Positions 56,714 through 64,000 of a DNA stretch of 64,000 nt are shown one piece after another. Each line of letters starts with the position of its first letter. Position 1 is the first letter of the stretch. Source of the DNA: JACVRW01 sp963728495 (GTDB lineage Bacteria; Actinomycetota; Thermoleophilia; Solirubrobacterales; Thermoleophilaceae); contig CAVSKI010000003.1 of the NCBI GenBank assembly GCA_963728495.1, positions 372,001-436,000 of the forward strand. The letters run 5' to 3'. The translations under genes were made by a program, and so were the position numbers. The notes under the pieces are model-generated. The model saw nothing but the letters and a program-made list of their open reading frames with translations, was not told the origin of the DNA and did not search any database.

Positions 56714-57912
56714 GCCACCGGCTCCTCACGTTTGCGCCCGCCGATCAGCCCGCGGCCGCGCCGCAGCGCGCCCAGTACCAGAACATCCGCGCTGACCACG
56801 AGCACCACGAGCCCCTGGATGATGTACGTGAGGTACTGAGCCAACTCAGGCTGGAAGACCTCCGGATCGAGATTGCGCTGGGAGGTGCCGCTGATCAGGG
56901 CGCCGAACAGGAGCGCCGCGGCCAGCGTGCCCACGGCCGTGTTGCGGCCGAGCAGCGCCACCGCGATGCCGAAGAAGCCGAGTGTCCCGATCTCGATGTC
57001 GTTGGTGGCCAGCCGGAACTGCCATCCGAGGATGTCGAGTCCCCCGGCCAGGCCCGCGAACAGGCCGCACACCGCCATCACCAACACGTAGCTCTTGGCC
57101 ACGCTCATGCCCGCGTAGCGGGCGGCCTCGGGATTGAGGCCGACGGCGCGCACCTCGTAGCCCTTGGTCGAGCGGTTGAGGATGAGCCAGAACACGCCGA
57201 CCGCCACCAGCGCGATGAACAGCCCGATGTGAAGGCCCTGGAGCACCGGGTCGCCCCAGAACACCGGTAGGTGGACCGTCTCGACCACGTCGTTGGACAC
57301 GGGCAGGCTCTTGTCCTGGTCGTTCTGCAGCGGGCCGCCCTGCCCGAACAGCCACAGGCCGATCCAGATCGCCGTGTAGTTGAGCATGATCGTCGAGATC
57401 ACCTCGTTGGCGCCCACCGTCGCCTTGAGCCCGCCCGCGATACCTGCCCAGACCGCCCCGGCCAGGCAGGCCGCCAGGATCGCCAGCACGATGTGCAGGA
57501 AGCTCGGCATCCCGGCGAAGGAGGAGCCGACCCAGACGGCCGCGATCGACCCCATGATGAACTGCCCCTGGCCGCCGATGTTGAACAGGCCTGCCCGGAA
57601 GGCGAAGGCCACCGCGAGTCCGGTCAGGATCAGCGGAGTCGTGACGATCAGCGTCTGCTGGAGGTTGATCGCGGCCAGCGCCCGGTCCTCGATCGGCCAC
57701 GGGAACAGCCACTGCAGGCCCGTGCCCTCGAAGATGGCCTCGTAGGTGGCGATCGGATCGTTGCCCGTAATGAACACCACCAGGCCGCCCAGCACGAAGG
57801 CCAGCGACGCGGTGAGCACGGGAACGATCACGCCGCCGCCCCTCACATAGGCGGCGAGCCGCGATGCCGGAGTCTGCGCGCCTACCGCAGCGTCGTCGGG
57901 CTCAGAACTCAC
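56710..57912 (-). CDS. Nucleoside ABC transporter permease (NupP type)
   Basis: The 400-residue protein has about 9 helices, with TTPLILTGLAVAFAFRAGLFNIGGQGQFIMGSIAA (about 95-130), the BPD_transp_2 coupling segment, and KGYEVRAVGLNPEAARYAGMSV, the loop that contacts the ATPase. It pairs with the downstream permease. Its start overlaps the ATPase stop (ATGA). The N- and C-termini are cytosolic and charged. Confidence 0.92.
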   Translation of the reverse strand: MSSEPDDAAVGAQTPASRLAAYVRGGGVIVPVLTASLAFVLGGLVVFITGNDPIATYEAIFEGTGLQWLFPWPIEDRALAAINLQQTLIVTTPLILTGLAVAFAFRAGLFNIGGQGQFIMGSIAAVWVGSSFAGMPSFLHIVLAILAACLAGAVWAGIAGGLKATVGANEVISTIMLNYTAIWIGLWLFGQGGPLQNDQDKSLPVSNDVVETVHLPVFWGDPVLQGLHIGLFIALVAVGVFWLILNRSTKGYEVRAVGLNPEAARYAGMSVAKSYVLVMAVCGLFAGLAGGLDILGWQFRLATNDIEIGTLGFFGIAVALLGRNTAVGTLAAALLFGALISGTSQRNLDPEVFQPELAQYLTYIIQGLVVLVVSADVLVLGALRRGRGLIGGRKREEPVA

Positions 57913-59438
57913 GCGGCGGCCTGCCCCGACCCGCCGGTCATCGCCACGCCAAGCTCTTCCTCGGAGGCATCGGGCGGGAACTCGCCCACTATCTCGCCCT
58001 CGTAGATCACGAGGATGCGGTCGGCCAGCGAACGTACCTCGTCCGATTCCAGCGACACGAGCAGCACCCCGCGGCCCGCCTCGCGCTCGGCCAGCAGCCG
58101 GCGGTGTACGAACTCGATCGCGCCCACGTCCAGCCCGCGGGTGGGCTGGTGAGCCAGCAACAGGCTCGGGTTGCTGGCGATCTCGCGGGCGATGCAGACC
58201 TTCTGCTGGTTGCCTCCCGACAGCGAGCTCCCCAGGGAGCCCGGGCTGCCGCCGCGAACGTCGTACTCCTCCAGCAGGTCGCGCGCGCGAGCGTTGATGT
58301 GGCCGATCTTGAGCAGACCGCCCTTGGACAGAGGTGGCTTGTAGTACTCGCGCAGCGCCAGGTTCTCGGCCAATGTGAAGTCGAGCACCAGCCCACGCAG
58401 GTGGCGGTCCTCCGCGATGTGCGCCACCCCGGCGTCGCAGGTCTCGCGCACACCCAGCCCTGTCACGTCCTGCCCGACGACACTGATGCGGCCCGAGCGA
58501 ACGGGGCGCAGGCCCGCGATCGCTTCGACCAGCTCGTGCTGCCCGTTGCCGTCGACTCCGGCGAGCGCCACGATCTCGCCGCCGCGCACGGCGAGTGACA
58601 CGCCGCGCACCGCCTCGAGCTCGCGGTCATCGAGCACGTTGAGGTCCTCGACCTCAAGCACCGGCTCGCCGGTCTTGGCCGCCGACTTCTCCACCTCGAG
58701 GAGCACCTCGCGTCCGACCATCAACCGCGCCAGGCTCTGCTCGGTCGCACCCTCGGCGGGCACGGTGTCGACCTTCTTGCCGCGCCGCAGCACCGTCACC
58801 CGATCGGCGATCTCGAGCACCTCCCCGAGCTTGTGGCTGATGAAGACGATGGCCACGCCGTCGGCCTTGAGCGCGTTGAGCACCTCGAATAGCTCGTGCG
58901 CCTCCTGGGCGGTGAGCACCGCCGTGGGCTCGTCCAGCACGAGGATGCGGGCGTCGCGGTAGAGCGTCTTGAGGATCTCGACTCGCTGCTGGGTCCCGAC
59001 GGTCACGTCCTCGATCAGCGCGTCGGGGTCCACGGCCAGCCCGTAGCGCTCGGACAGCTCACGGACCTTCTTGGCCCCCTCCCGGACGTCGAGCAGCCCG
59101 CCGCCCCGGCGTGGCTCGTTGCCGAGCACGAGGTTCTCGGTCACGGTCATCACCGGCACGAGCATGAAGTGCTGGTGCACCATGCCGATGCCGAGGTCGA
59201 TGGCCTTCGAGGGCGAATCAACCTTGACCGGCTCCCCGTCCACGAGCACCTGGCCCTCGTCGGGGTGGTAGAGCCCGTAGAGGATCGACATGAGGGTCGA
59301 CTTCCCCGCGCCGTTCTCGCCCAGCAGCGCGTGCACCTCGCCGCGCCGCAGGTCGAAGTCGACCCGGTCGTTGGCTACGACCGGGCCGAACCTCTTCGTT
59401 ATTCCTCTTAGCTCAAGAGCCGGGGTATCAGCGCTCAC
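57909..59438 (-). CDS. Nucleoside ABC transporter ATP-binding protein (two ABC domains)
   Basis: The 509-residue double ATPase has domain 1 with Walker A GENGAGKS (40-47) and Walker B LVLDEPTAVL. Domain 2 has the degenerate loop GVDGNGQHEL and signature LSGGNQQKV. This asymmetry is normal for the NupO/RbsA-like group that powers BMP-type nucleoside import. The gene lies 12 bp after the binding-protein gene and overlaps the first permease gene. Confidence 0.95.
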   Translation of the reverse strand: MSADTPALELRGITKRFGPVVANDRVDFDLRRGEVHALLGENGAGKSTLMSILYGLYHPDEGQVLVDGEPVKVDSPSKAIDLGIGMVHQHFMLVPVMTVTENLVLGNEPRRGGGLLDVREGAKKVRELSERYGLAVDPDALIEDVTVGTQQRVEILKTLYRDARILVLDEPTAVLTAQEAHELFEVLNALKADGVAIVFISHKLGEVLEIADRVTVLRRGKKVDTVPAEGATEQSLARLMVGREVLLEVEKSAAKTGEPVLEVEDLNVLDDRELEAVRGVSLAVRGGEIVALAGVDGNGQHELVEAIAGLRPVRSGRISVVGQDVTGLGVRETCDAGVAHIAEDRHLRGLVLDFTLAENLALREYYKPPLSKGGLLKIGHINARARDLLEEYDVRGGSPGSLGSSLSGGNQQKVCIAREIASNPSLLLAHQPTRGLDVGAIEFVHRRLLAEREAGRGVLLVSLESDEVRSLADRILVIYEGEIVGEFPPDASEEELGVAMTGGSGQAAA

Positions 59439-59450
59439 CGAATACGGAAA

Positions 59451-60500
59451 CTACTGCCCACTGACGGTGTCCGGGATGTCCTTGACCTCGCCCGCGGCGA
59501 TCTGATCCTGGAGCTCCGTGATCTGGTCCTGGTACTTCGCGCCCTCGGCGCTGATCTTGCCGATTCCGACGCCGCCGTTCTCGACGGTGGCGACCACGTC
59601 GGTGCCGCCCTTGAATGTTCCGTCCTGCACGCGCTTGATCGCCTCGAACACGGCCTCGTCGACCTTCTTGAGCGCGCTGGTCAGGATGTGGTCGCCGAGG
59701 AAGGACTGGTCGTTGTCGACGCCGATGCCCTGCACGCCCTTCTCCTTGGCCGCGTCGAGCGCGCCGAGGCCGCACTGGCCGGCCACCTGGAACACCACCT
59801 TCGAGCCCTGCGCGATCTGGTCCAGCGCGATCTCCTTGCACTTCGCCTGATCCACGAAGTCCTGGGAATAGCCGTTGAGCGTCTCCACCTGCGGGTAGGC
59901 CTTCTTCGCGCCGGCCTGGAACCCGGCGATGTAGTGGTCGACCGGGGGGATCTTCTGGCCGCCGACCGAGGAGACCACCTTGGCGTTGTTGTCCTTTGCC
60001 CACAGGCCGGCCAGGTAGCCGACCAGATAGCCGGCTTCCTGCTCCTTGAAGATCAAGCCCTCCACGTTCTTGGGCTTTCCCTTCAAGCCGGTGGCGGAGA
60101 AGTCGATGATCGCGAAGCTGGTGTCCGGGAACTTGGACGCGACGGTGGCCGTGGCTTCCCCCATCAGGAACCCGTTCGACACGACCGAGTCGTACTGCTG
60201 CTGAGCGAGCTGGCTCAGGTTGGGCACGTAGTCGGCGTTCGCATCGGAGATCAGAACTCGCGTGTCGATGTTGAGCTCGCTCTGCGCCCGCTTTCGGCCG
60301 TTGTTGGCCGCCTCGTTGAAGCCGCGGTCGTTCAGACCGCCGATGTCCGTGACCACGCCGGCCTTGATGGCGTCGGCCTGCTCGCTGCCGCCTCCACCGC
60401 CGCTGTCGCTGCTTTCGTCGTCGTCGCTGCCGCAGGCGGCGATTCCGAGCGCCAGCGCGGCGCAAAGAGCAATCAAGAAAAGCCGGAATTTCTTATTCAC
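59451..60500 (-). CDS. BMP-family nucleoside-binding lipoprotein
   Basis: The 349-residue protein has a lipoprotein signal ending LGIAAC (Cys23), a Gly/Ser linker and the BMP (PnrA-like) domain: VVTDIGGLNDRGFNEAANNG, SNGFLMGEATATVASKFPDT, GYLVGYLAGLWAKDN and GVDNDQSFLGDHILTSALKKVDEAV. These bind purine and pyrimidine nucleosides in related proteins. It is the receptor for the ABC importer encoded downstream and follows add by 42 bp. Confidence 0.93.
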   Translation of the reverse strand: MNKKFRLFLIALCAALALGIAACGSDDDESSDSGGGGGSEQADAIKAGVVTDIGGLNDRGFNEAANNGRKRAQSELNIDTRVLISDANADYVPNLSQLAQQQYDSVVSNGFLMGEATATVASKFPDTSFAIIDFSATGLKGKPKNVEGLIFKEQEAGYLVGYLAGLWAKDNNAKVVSSVGGQKIPPVDHYIAGFQAGAKKAYPQVETLNGYSQDFVDQAKCKEIALDQIAQGSKVVFQVAGQCGLGALDAAKEKGVQGIGVDNDQSFLGDHILTSALKKVDEAVFEAIKRVQDGTFKGGTDVVATVENGGVGIGKISAEGAKYQDQITELQDQIAAGEVKDIPDTVSGQ

Positions 60501-60542
60501 TGTGTGAATCTCCTCGGCGTGGGGGGCTGGAGCCTGGCGAGC

Positions 60543-61505
60543 CTACACCCTCTGTATTAGGCGTTCTTTGAGGGTTTCATCGCAGAACGCGGCCTCGACG
60601 GCGGTACGACTGATCGAGCGCAGCTGCTCGTCATCGAATCCAAAGTGCTTCCTGCAGAGCTCGTACTCGCCCCCGATGCTGGCACCGAAGTAGGGCGGAT
60701 CGTCTGATCCGAGCGTGGCCCGCACGCCCGCGCGCATCAAGCGCGGAAGCGGATGGTCCTCGTAGCTCTCGTACAGGCCGAGCGCGACGTTGCTGGTGGG
60801 GCAGCATTCGAGCACGATCTCGCGCCGAGAGAGCTCCTCGACCAGGCCCGGGTCCTCGATGGCTCGCACCCCGTGGCCGATGCGGGTCACGGGCAGGTCG
60901 AGCGCCGCCCACACGCTCTGCGGACCGTCCCACTCGCCGGCGTGGACAGTGCAGCCCAGCCCCGCCTCCGCGGCGATCGCGAACGCCTGCGCGAAGTCGC
61001 CGGCGGGGTAGTGGGCCTCGTCGCCCGCCAGGTTGAAGCCCACCACGTACGGGTGGGGGCGGGTGGCCGCGTAGCGCGCCACGTGCACCGCCTGCTCCGC
61101 CCCGAAGTTGCGCACCGCAACGAGCTGCACCCGCGCCTCGATTCCGTGGTCGCTACGCGCCTCGTCGATGCCCCGGGCGATGGCGCCGAGGTGGAGCTCG
61201 CCGCTCAGACCCACGAGCTGAGCGTGGTCGGGTGACACAATCAGCTCCACGTAGATTGCGCCCTCGCGCGCGCAGCCGGCGAGGTACTCGTAGGTCAGGT
61301 CGCGGTAGTCGTCGGTGGTGCGAACCACGCTGGCGGCCCGGTCGTAGGTGTCGAGGAAGTCGAGGAAGTCGGTGTAGGCGAAGCGCTCCGCGTCGGCGAA
61401 CAACCCGCCCGGCACGGGCAGGCCGTTGCGCTCGGCCAGGCGCCGGATCAGGTCCGGGGGAGCGGTCCCCTCGAGGTGGACGTGCAGCTCGACCTTGGCG
61501 ATCAC
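60543..61505 (-). CDS. add: Adenosine deaminase
   Basis: The 320-residue TIM-barrel enzyme has all catalytic motifs: HVHLEG (His8, His10), TVHAGEWDG (His/Glu), RIGHGVRAIEDP, CCPTSNVALGLY and TLGSDDPPYFG (metal Asp). It converts (deoxy)adenosine to (deoxy)inosine. Its ATG overlaps the stop of the purine nucleoside phosphorylase gene by 4 bp, so the product inosine can be cleaved next. It is slightly shorter than E. coli Add (333). Confidence 0.95.
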   Translation of the reverse strand: MIAKVELHVHLEGTAPPDLIRRLAERNGLPVPGGLFADAERFAYTDFLDFLDTYDRAASVVRTTDDYRDLTYEYLAGCAREGAIYVELIVSPDHAQLVGLSGELHLGAIARGIDEARSDHGIEARVQLVAVRNFGAEQAVHVARYAATRPHPYVVGFNLAGDEAHYPAGDFAQAFAIAAEAGLGCTVHAGEWDGPQSVWAALDLPVTRIGHGVRAIEDPGLVEELSRREIVLECCPTSNVALGLYESYEDHPLPRLMRAGVRATLGSDDPPYFGASIGGEYELCRKHFGFDDEQLRSISRTAVEAAFCDETLKERLIQRV

Positions 61506-62311
61506 CGCAGGCCCTCGACGAAACGGGTCACCAGCGGTGCCAGGTCCGCCGCCGCGCGGGCTGCGTCGCGCAGGGTCTGCTCGTGGCTGAGCGGCTCCTC
61601 CGCCAGCCCCTCCGCCAAGTTGGTGATGGCCGACACGCCGGCCACGCGCAGTCCGCAGTGGCGGGCGACGATCGTCTCGTGGACGGTCGACATGCCCACC
61701 GCATCCGCGCCCAGCGTGCGAAAGGCCCGGATCTCGGCAGCGGTCTCGAAGCTCGGGCCGCTCACTGCCAGGTAGACGCCCTCGTCCAGCTCGATGCCGA
61801 GCTCCTTCGCGGCGGCGAGCAGCCGCTCGCCCAGATCGGGGTCGTAGGCGTCGCGCAGGCTGGTGAAGCGCTCGCCCAGCTCATCCTCGTTGGGGCCGGT
61901 GAGCACGTTGATCCCGCTCAGGTTGATGTGGTCGCCGATCAGCATCAGGCGCCCGGGACCCAGCTCGGGCCGTAGCGAGCCGGCCGCGTTGGTAAGCAGG
62001 AGGATCTCCGCGCCGGCCGCCTTGAGGGCGCGCACCGGCGTTTGCACCAGCTCGGGGTCGATGCCCTCGTAGAGGTGGGCACGACCCTGAAGCACGGCCA
62101 CGGGCGTACCCCCGATGGTTCCCAGGACCGCACGGCCGCCGTGGCCCTCCACGGTCGGCCGGGGAAAGCCCGGCAGCTGCTCGTAGCCGATCTCGACCGG
62201 ATCCTCCACGGCCTCGGCCACGGCGCCCAGGCCGGAGCCCAGCACCACGCCCACCCGCGGGCGCAGGCCCGAGTGCTCTTCGAGTGCCGCCGCCGCTTCG
62301 CGCCAGCTCAC
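61502..62311 (-). CDS. punA: Purine nucleoside phosphorylase (trimeric PNP type)
   Basis: The 269-residue enzyme from GTG 62311 has the phosphate loop VVLGSGLGAV (22-31), GRAHLYEG, LLTNAAGSL and the nucleoside-site block SGPSFETAAEIRAFRTLGADAVGMSTVHE. This is the low-molecular-weight trimeric type acting on guanosine and inosine. The GTG overlaps the stop of the CYTH-cytidine deaminase gene (GTGA). Usual family members have VGMSTVPE; here the Pro is His. Confidence 0.93.
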   Translation of the reverse strand: MSWREAAAALEEHSGLRPRVGVVLGSGLGAVAEAVEDPVEIGYEQLPGFPRPTVEGHGGRAVLGTIGGTPVAVLQGRAHLYEGIDPELVQTPVRALKAAGAEILLLTNAAGSLRPELGPGRLMLIGDHINLSGINVLTGPNEDELGERFTSLRDAYDPDLGERLLAAAKELGIELDEGVYLAVSGPSFETAAEIRAFRTLGADAVGMSTVHETIVARHCGLRVAGVSAITNLAEGLAEEPLSHEQTLRDAARAAADLAPLVTRFVEGLR

Positions 62312-63204
62312 CTCGGAGCCTCGAGATCGAAGGCGTGCGGCAGCAGCTCGGCCATGGTGAGCGTGCGCCGCGGGCCGCCCGGGCGCCCGAGGTGGACCGG
62401 GGTGTCCGGGCCGGCGAACTCCGACAGGCGCTGGCGACATCCCCCGCACGGCGGGCAGAAGTCCTCCTTCTCGGCCACCACCGCCACCTCGCTTATCCGC
62501 TGCTCGCCCGCGGCCACCAGGGCGCCGATCGCAGATGCCTCTGCGCACTGACCCTGCGGATAGGCGGCGTTCTCGACGTTCGCGCCCGCATAGACCCCGC
62601 CCCCTGCCGCCCGCACGGCGGCCCCCACGGGAAAGCCCGAGTAGGGAGCGTGGGCATTGCGCATGGCGGCGTCCGCGGCACCCAGCAGGAGCTCGGCTGC
62701 GTCGAGGAAGAGGTCCGAGTAGCTCTCGGCCACGAGGTTCGCGTCGTCTACCGCCAGCTCGCCGCGCAAGCGCTCGACCTTCTCATGCTCGCTCGAGAGG
62801 TCCGATCCGTCGGCGCCCACGGCTTCCAGCTCGAGGAAGGAGCCCTGCCCATCCACCTCGTCGAGATGGATTCGCACGCCCTCCCAGAGCAGTAGCCGGC
62901 GGCGCTTGTCCACCACCACAAGGGTCCCGTGAGCGGCGTCGAGCGCCTCGCGCAGAGCGACGGCGTCTGGCACGGGCACGCGGTGGTACACGCTCGTGCC
63001 GGCTCGCTTGTCGTCGGGCCGGTGATAGGCGATCAGCTCGTCCTCGCCCGGCTCCTGCTCGCGCAACTTGAGCCTCCCACGCGCGCCCGCGAAATACGTG
63101 TCGCGCTGCGAGATCTCGCCCCGGTCCTCGGCTCCCAGCGCCAGCGCCCGCTCGAGCGTGCGCGCCGGATCGGGATCGCGGGCCTTTAGCTCGACGTTGC
63201 GCAT
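62308..63204 (-). CDS. cdd: CYTH-domain (CyaB-like) protein fused to cytidine deaminase
   Basis: The 298-residue product joins two domains. Residues 1-165 are a CYTH/triphosphate-tunnel domain: NVELKARD (the ExExK strand with Asn for the first Glu), RDTYF, GRLKLREQ, KRRRLLLWEGVRIHLDEV and GSFLELEAV. Residues 170-298 are a homotetrameric-type cytidine deaminase: APYSGFPVGAAV, ENAAYPQGQCAEASAI (Zn Cys220, proton-relay Glu222) and CPPCGGCRQRL (Zn Cys253, Cys256). Both halves look intact. ATG 63204 is the natural CYTH start. The deaminase role is firm; the purpose of the fused domain is unknown. Confidence 0.88.
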   Translation of the reverse strand: MRNVELKARDPDPARTLERALALGAEDRGEISQRDTYFAGARGRLKLREQEPGEDELIAYHRPDDKRAGTSVYHRVPVPDAVALREALDAAHGTLVVVDKRRRLLLWEGVRIHLDEVDGQGSFLELEAVGADGSDLSSEHEKVERLRGELAVDDANLVAESYSDLFLDAAELLLGAADAAMRNAHAPYSGFPVGAAVRAAGGGVYAGANVENAAYPQGQCAEASAIGALVAAGEQRISEVAVVAEKEDFCPPCGGCRQRLSEFAGPDTPVHLGRPGGPRRTLTMAELLPHAFDLEAPR

Positions 63205-63231
63205 TGGGCGACGAGCGTATCTTCCCCCGCC

Positions 63232-63861
63232 ATGCCCCAGCGCCTCGTCGTGGTCGACCACCCCGTACTTGCCGACCGGCTCACGGTGATGCGCGACAAG
63301 CGCACCGGCTACAGCGAGTTCCGCCAAGCCCTGTTCGAGGCCTCGGCGATCCTCGCCGTGGAGGCCGCTCGCGAGCTTCCGGTGAGCACGGTCGACATCG
63401 AGACTCCGCTCGAGGCCGCGGCGGGCAGCCGCCTCCCGCCGGAGATCGCCATCGTGCCGGTGCTGCGCGCCGGCCTGGGAATGGTCGAGGGGTTTCTGCG
63501 CCTGCTGCCCGGCGCGCGGGTGGGCCACGTCGGCGTGTATCGCGACGAGCAGGAGCACCGGCCGGTGGACTACTACGAGCGCCTGCCCCCGGGACTGGCC
63601 GACTCCTACGTCTACGTCGTCGACCCGATGCTGGCCACCGGCGGGAGCGCGGTCCACGCGCTCGACCGGCTCAAGGCCGCCGGCGCCGAGCGCCTCGCAC
63701 TGGTCTGTCTGGTGGTGGCGCCCGAAGGGCTCACCGCCGTCGAGGAGCACCACCCTGAGGTCCCGATCTGGACCGCGGCGGTGGACCGCGAGCTGGACGA
63801 GAACGCCTACATCCGGCCCGGCCTCGGCGATGCCGGGGATCGGGTGTTCGGGACCACCTAG
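63232..63861 (+). CDS. upp: Uracil phosphoribosyltransferase
   Basis: The 209-residue enzyme makes UMP from uracil and PRPP. It has RDKRTGYSEFRQALFEAS, PVLRAGLGMVEG, the PRPP loop VYVVDPMLATGGSA and the uracil-site GDAGDRVFGT near the C-terminus. Only 27 bp separate its start from the divergent CYTH-cytidine deaminase gene, so the promoters must lie within the coding ends. Uridine made by that deaminase would feed this enzyme after cleavage. Confidence 0.96.
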   Translation: MPQRLVVVDHPVLADRLTVMRDKRTGYSEFRQALFEASAILAVEAARELPVSTVDIETPLEAAAGSRLPPEIAIVPVLRAGLGMVEGFLRLLPGARVGHVGVYRDEQEHRPVDYYERLPPGLADSYVYVVDPMLATGGSAVHALDRLKAAGAERLALVCLVVAPEGLTAVEEHHPEVPIWTAAVDRELDENAYIRPGLGDAGDRVFGTT

Positions 63862-64000
63862 AGGCGTGATGTGGGTTCGGGGCGCCCGGCGCCTTCGTTG
63901 CGCTGCGCGAGCCGCCGTACGCCGGGGCCGGCGTCTTGGCTACAGCAAACAGGGTGGGGTCCTCGGAACCGTCACTCCTGTCGCGGCGCTGTAACACAAG
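63862..64000. other. Intergenic end of window; one GC hairpin, no gene seen
   Basis: These 139 bp follow upp. ACGCCGG-GG-CCGGCGT (about 63918-63933) is an inverted repeat without a T-run and may serve as a weak terminator. I see no reliable start codon with coding character and no RNA gene signature. Confidence 0.4.

Noticed and set aside
62312..62548. Upstream extension of the purine nucleoside phosphorylase frame
   Set aside because: It is Arg/Gly/Pro-rich and lies across the deaminase coding region. The GTGA overlap at 62308-62311 gives the proper start.
62308..63753. A 481-codon frame extending the CYTH-deaminase protein upstream
   Set aside because: The extra 183 codons are antisense to upp, which has clear motifs. 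The CYTH domain starts at its own ATG, 63204.
63731..63997. 88-codon minus-strand frame at the window end
   Set aside because: It is Arg/Pro/Ser-rich, overlaps upp antisense and has no motif.
1..64000. tRNA, rRNA, riboswitch or CRISPR elements
   Set aside because: I looked for T-loop-like GGTTCGA segments, rRNA blocks and repeated spacer arrays and saw none I could support. A covariance-model scan would be decisive.

Overview
The window is a strongly GC-rich chromosomal segment from a bacterium that reads as a high-GC actinobacterium. I favour the Thermoleophilia/Solirubrobacterales (Solirubrobacter, Conexibacter, Patulibacter relatives). The reasons are the many GTG and TTG starts, the ATGA stop/start overlaps, an AfsR/SARP regulator, a GAF-PucR regulator, a kinase with a beta-propeller, paralogous AbiEi/DUF559 proteins, an InhA-like FabI and a WS/DGAT acyltransferase. 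This placement is an inference. I see no prophage, insertion sequence, CRISPR array, rRNA or tRNA.

Layout. 1-3.2 kb: a glutamate-synthase-like set (GXGXG subunit, class II amidotransferase and the start of an FMN subunit) divergent from a type III glutamine synthetase; this is the gene content of the N-methylglutamate (GmaS-MgsABC) pathway. 3.3-5.5 kb: a CPA1 antiporter, an orphan four-helix-bundle sensor-like membrane protein and a small membrane protein. 5.4-9.7 kb: a GAF-PucR regulator divergent from an ammonium transporter that is followed by two tiny, translationally coupled membrane proteins. 9.7-11.1 kb: a frame-disrupted lipoprotein gene and ogt. 11.2-16.5 kb: a signalling block of a SARP-USP fusion, a Ser/Thr kinase with an external beta-propeller, a substrate-binding lipoprotein and a membrane protein with 21-residue repeats. 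16.6-23.6 kb: vapBC with a clear palindromic operator, clpC, a lipoprotein, lysS, greA with an unusual leader hairpin, and dus. 23.6-26.1 kb: a WS/DGAT acyltransferase, an AbiEi/DUF559 protein and a small fragment-like ORF.

26.1-34.5 kb (minus strand) is a type II fatty-acid synthesis operon, fabD-fabH-fabG-acpP-fabF-accD-GDSL-maoC-fabI-coaX. A 313-base upstream region carries hairpins and a 20-bp direct repeat. 34.8-38.6 kb holds a NarL-type two-component system, a small zinc-ribbon protein and folP-folB-folK. 38.6-45.6 kb is a mixture: a secreted protein, cytochrome c, HAD hydrolase, MmcQ/YjbR protein, GH6-like protein, DHFR-like reductase, ftsH, hpt and LOG.

45.7-64 kb is dominated by nucleoside catabolism and salvage. 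deoB faces deoC plus two aldehyde-dehydrogenase-type genes. After an AbiEi/DUF559 paralogue and a frame-shifted glpD with tetR, an apparent eight-gene minus-strand operon runs from 63204 to 53791: CYTH-cytidine deaminase fusion, purine nucleoside phosphorylase, adenosine deaminase, BMP-type nucleoside ABC transporter (binding protein, ATPase, two permeases) and an uncharacterised 572-residue protein. The end of that protein carries motifs like those of nucleoside phosphorylases. upp is divergent from the operon. Together these genes would import nucleosides, deaminate and cleave them, salvage uracil, and pass deoxyribose phosphate through DeoB/DeoC to glyceraldehyde 3-phosphate and acetaldehyde. 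The strongest candidates for undescribed biology are the 572-residue protein, the CYTH-deaminase fusion, the two AbiEi/DUF559 genes with 5' palindromes, the greA leader and a 16-codon ORF between deoB and the LOG gene.
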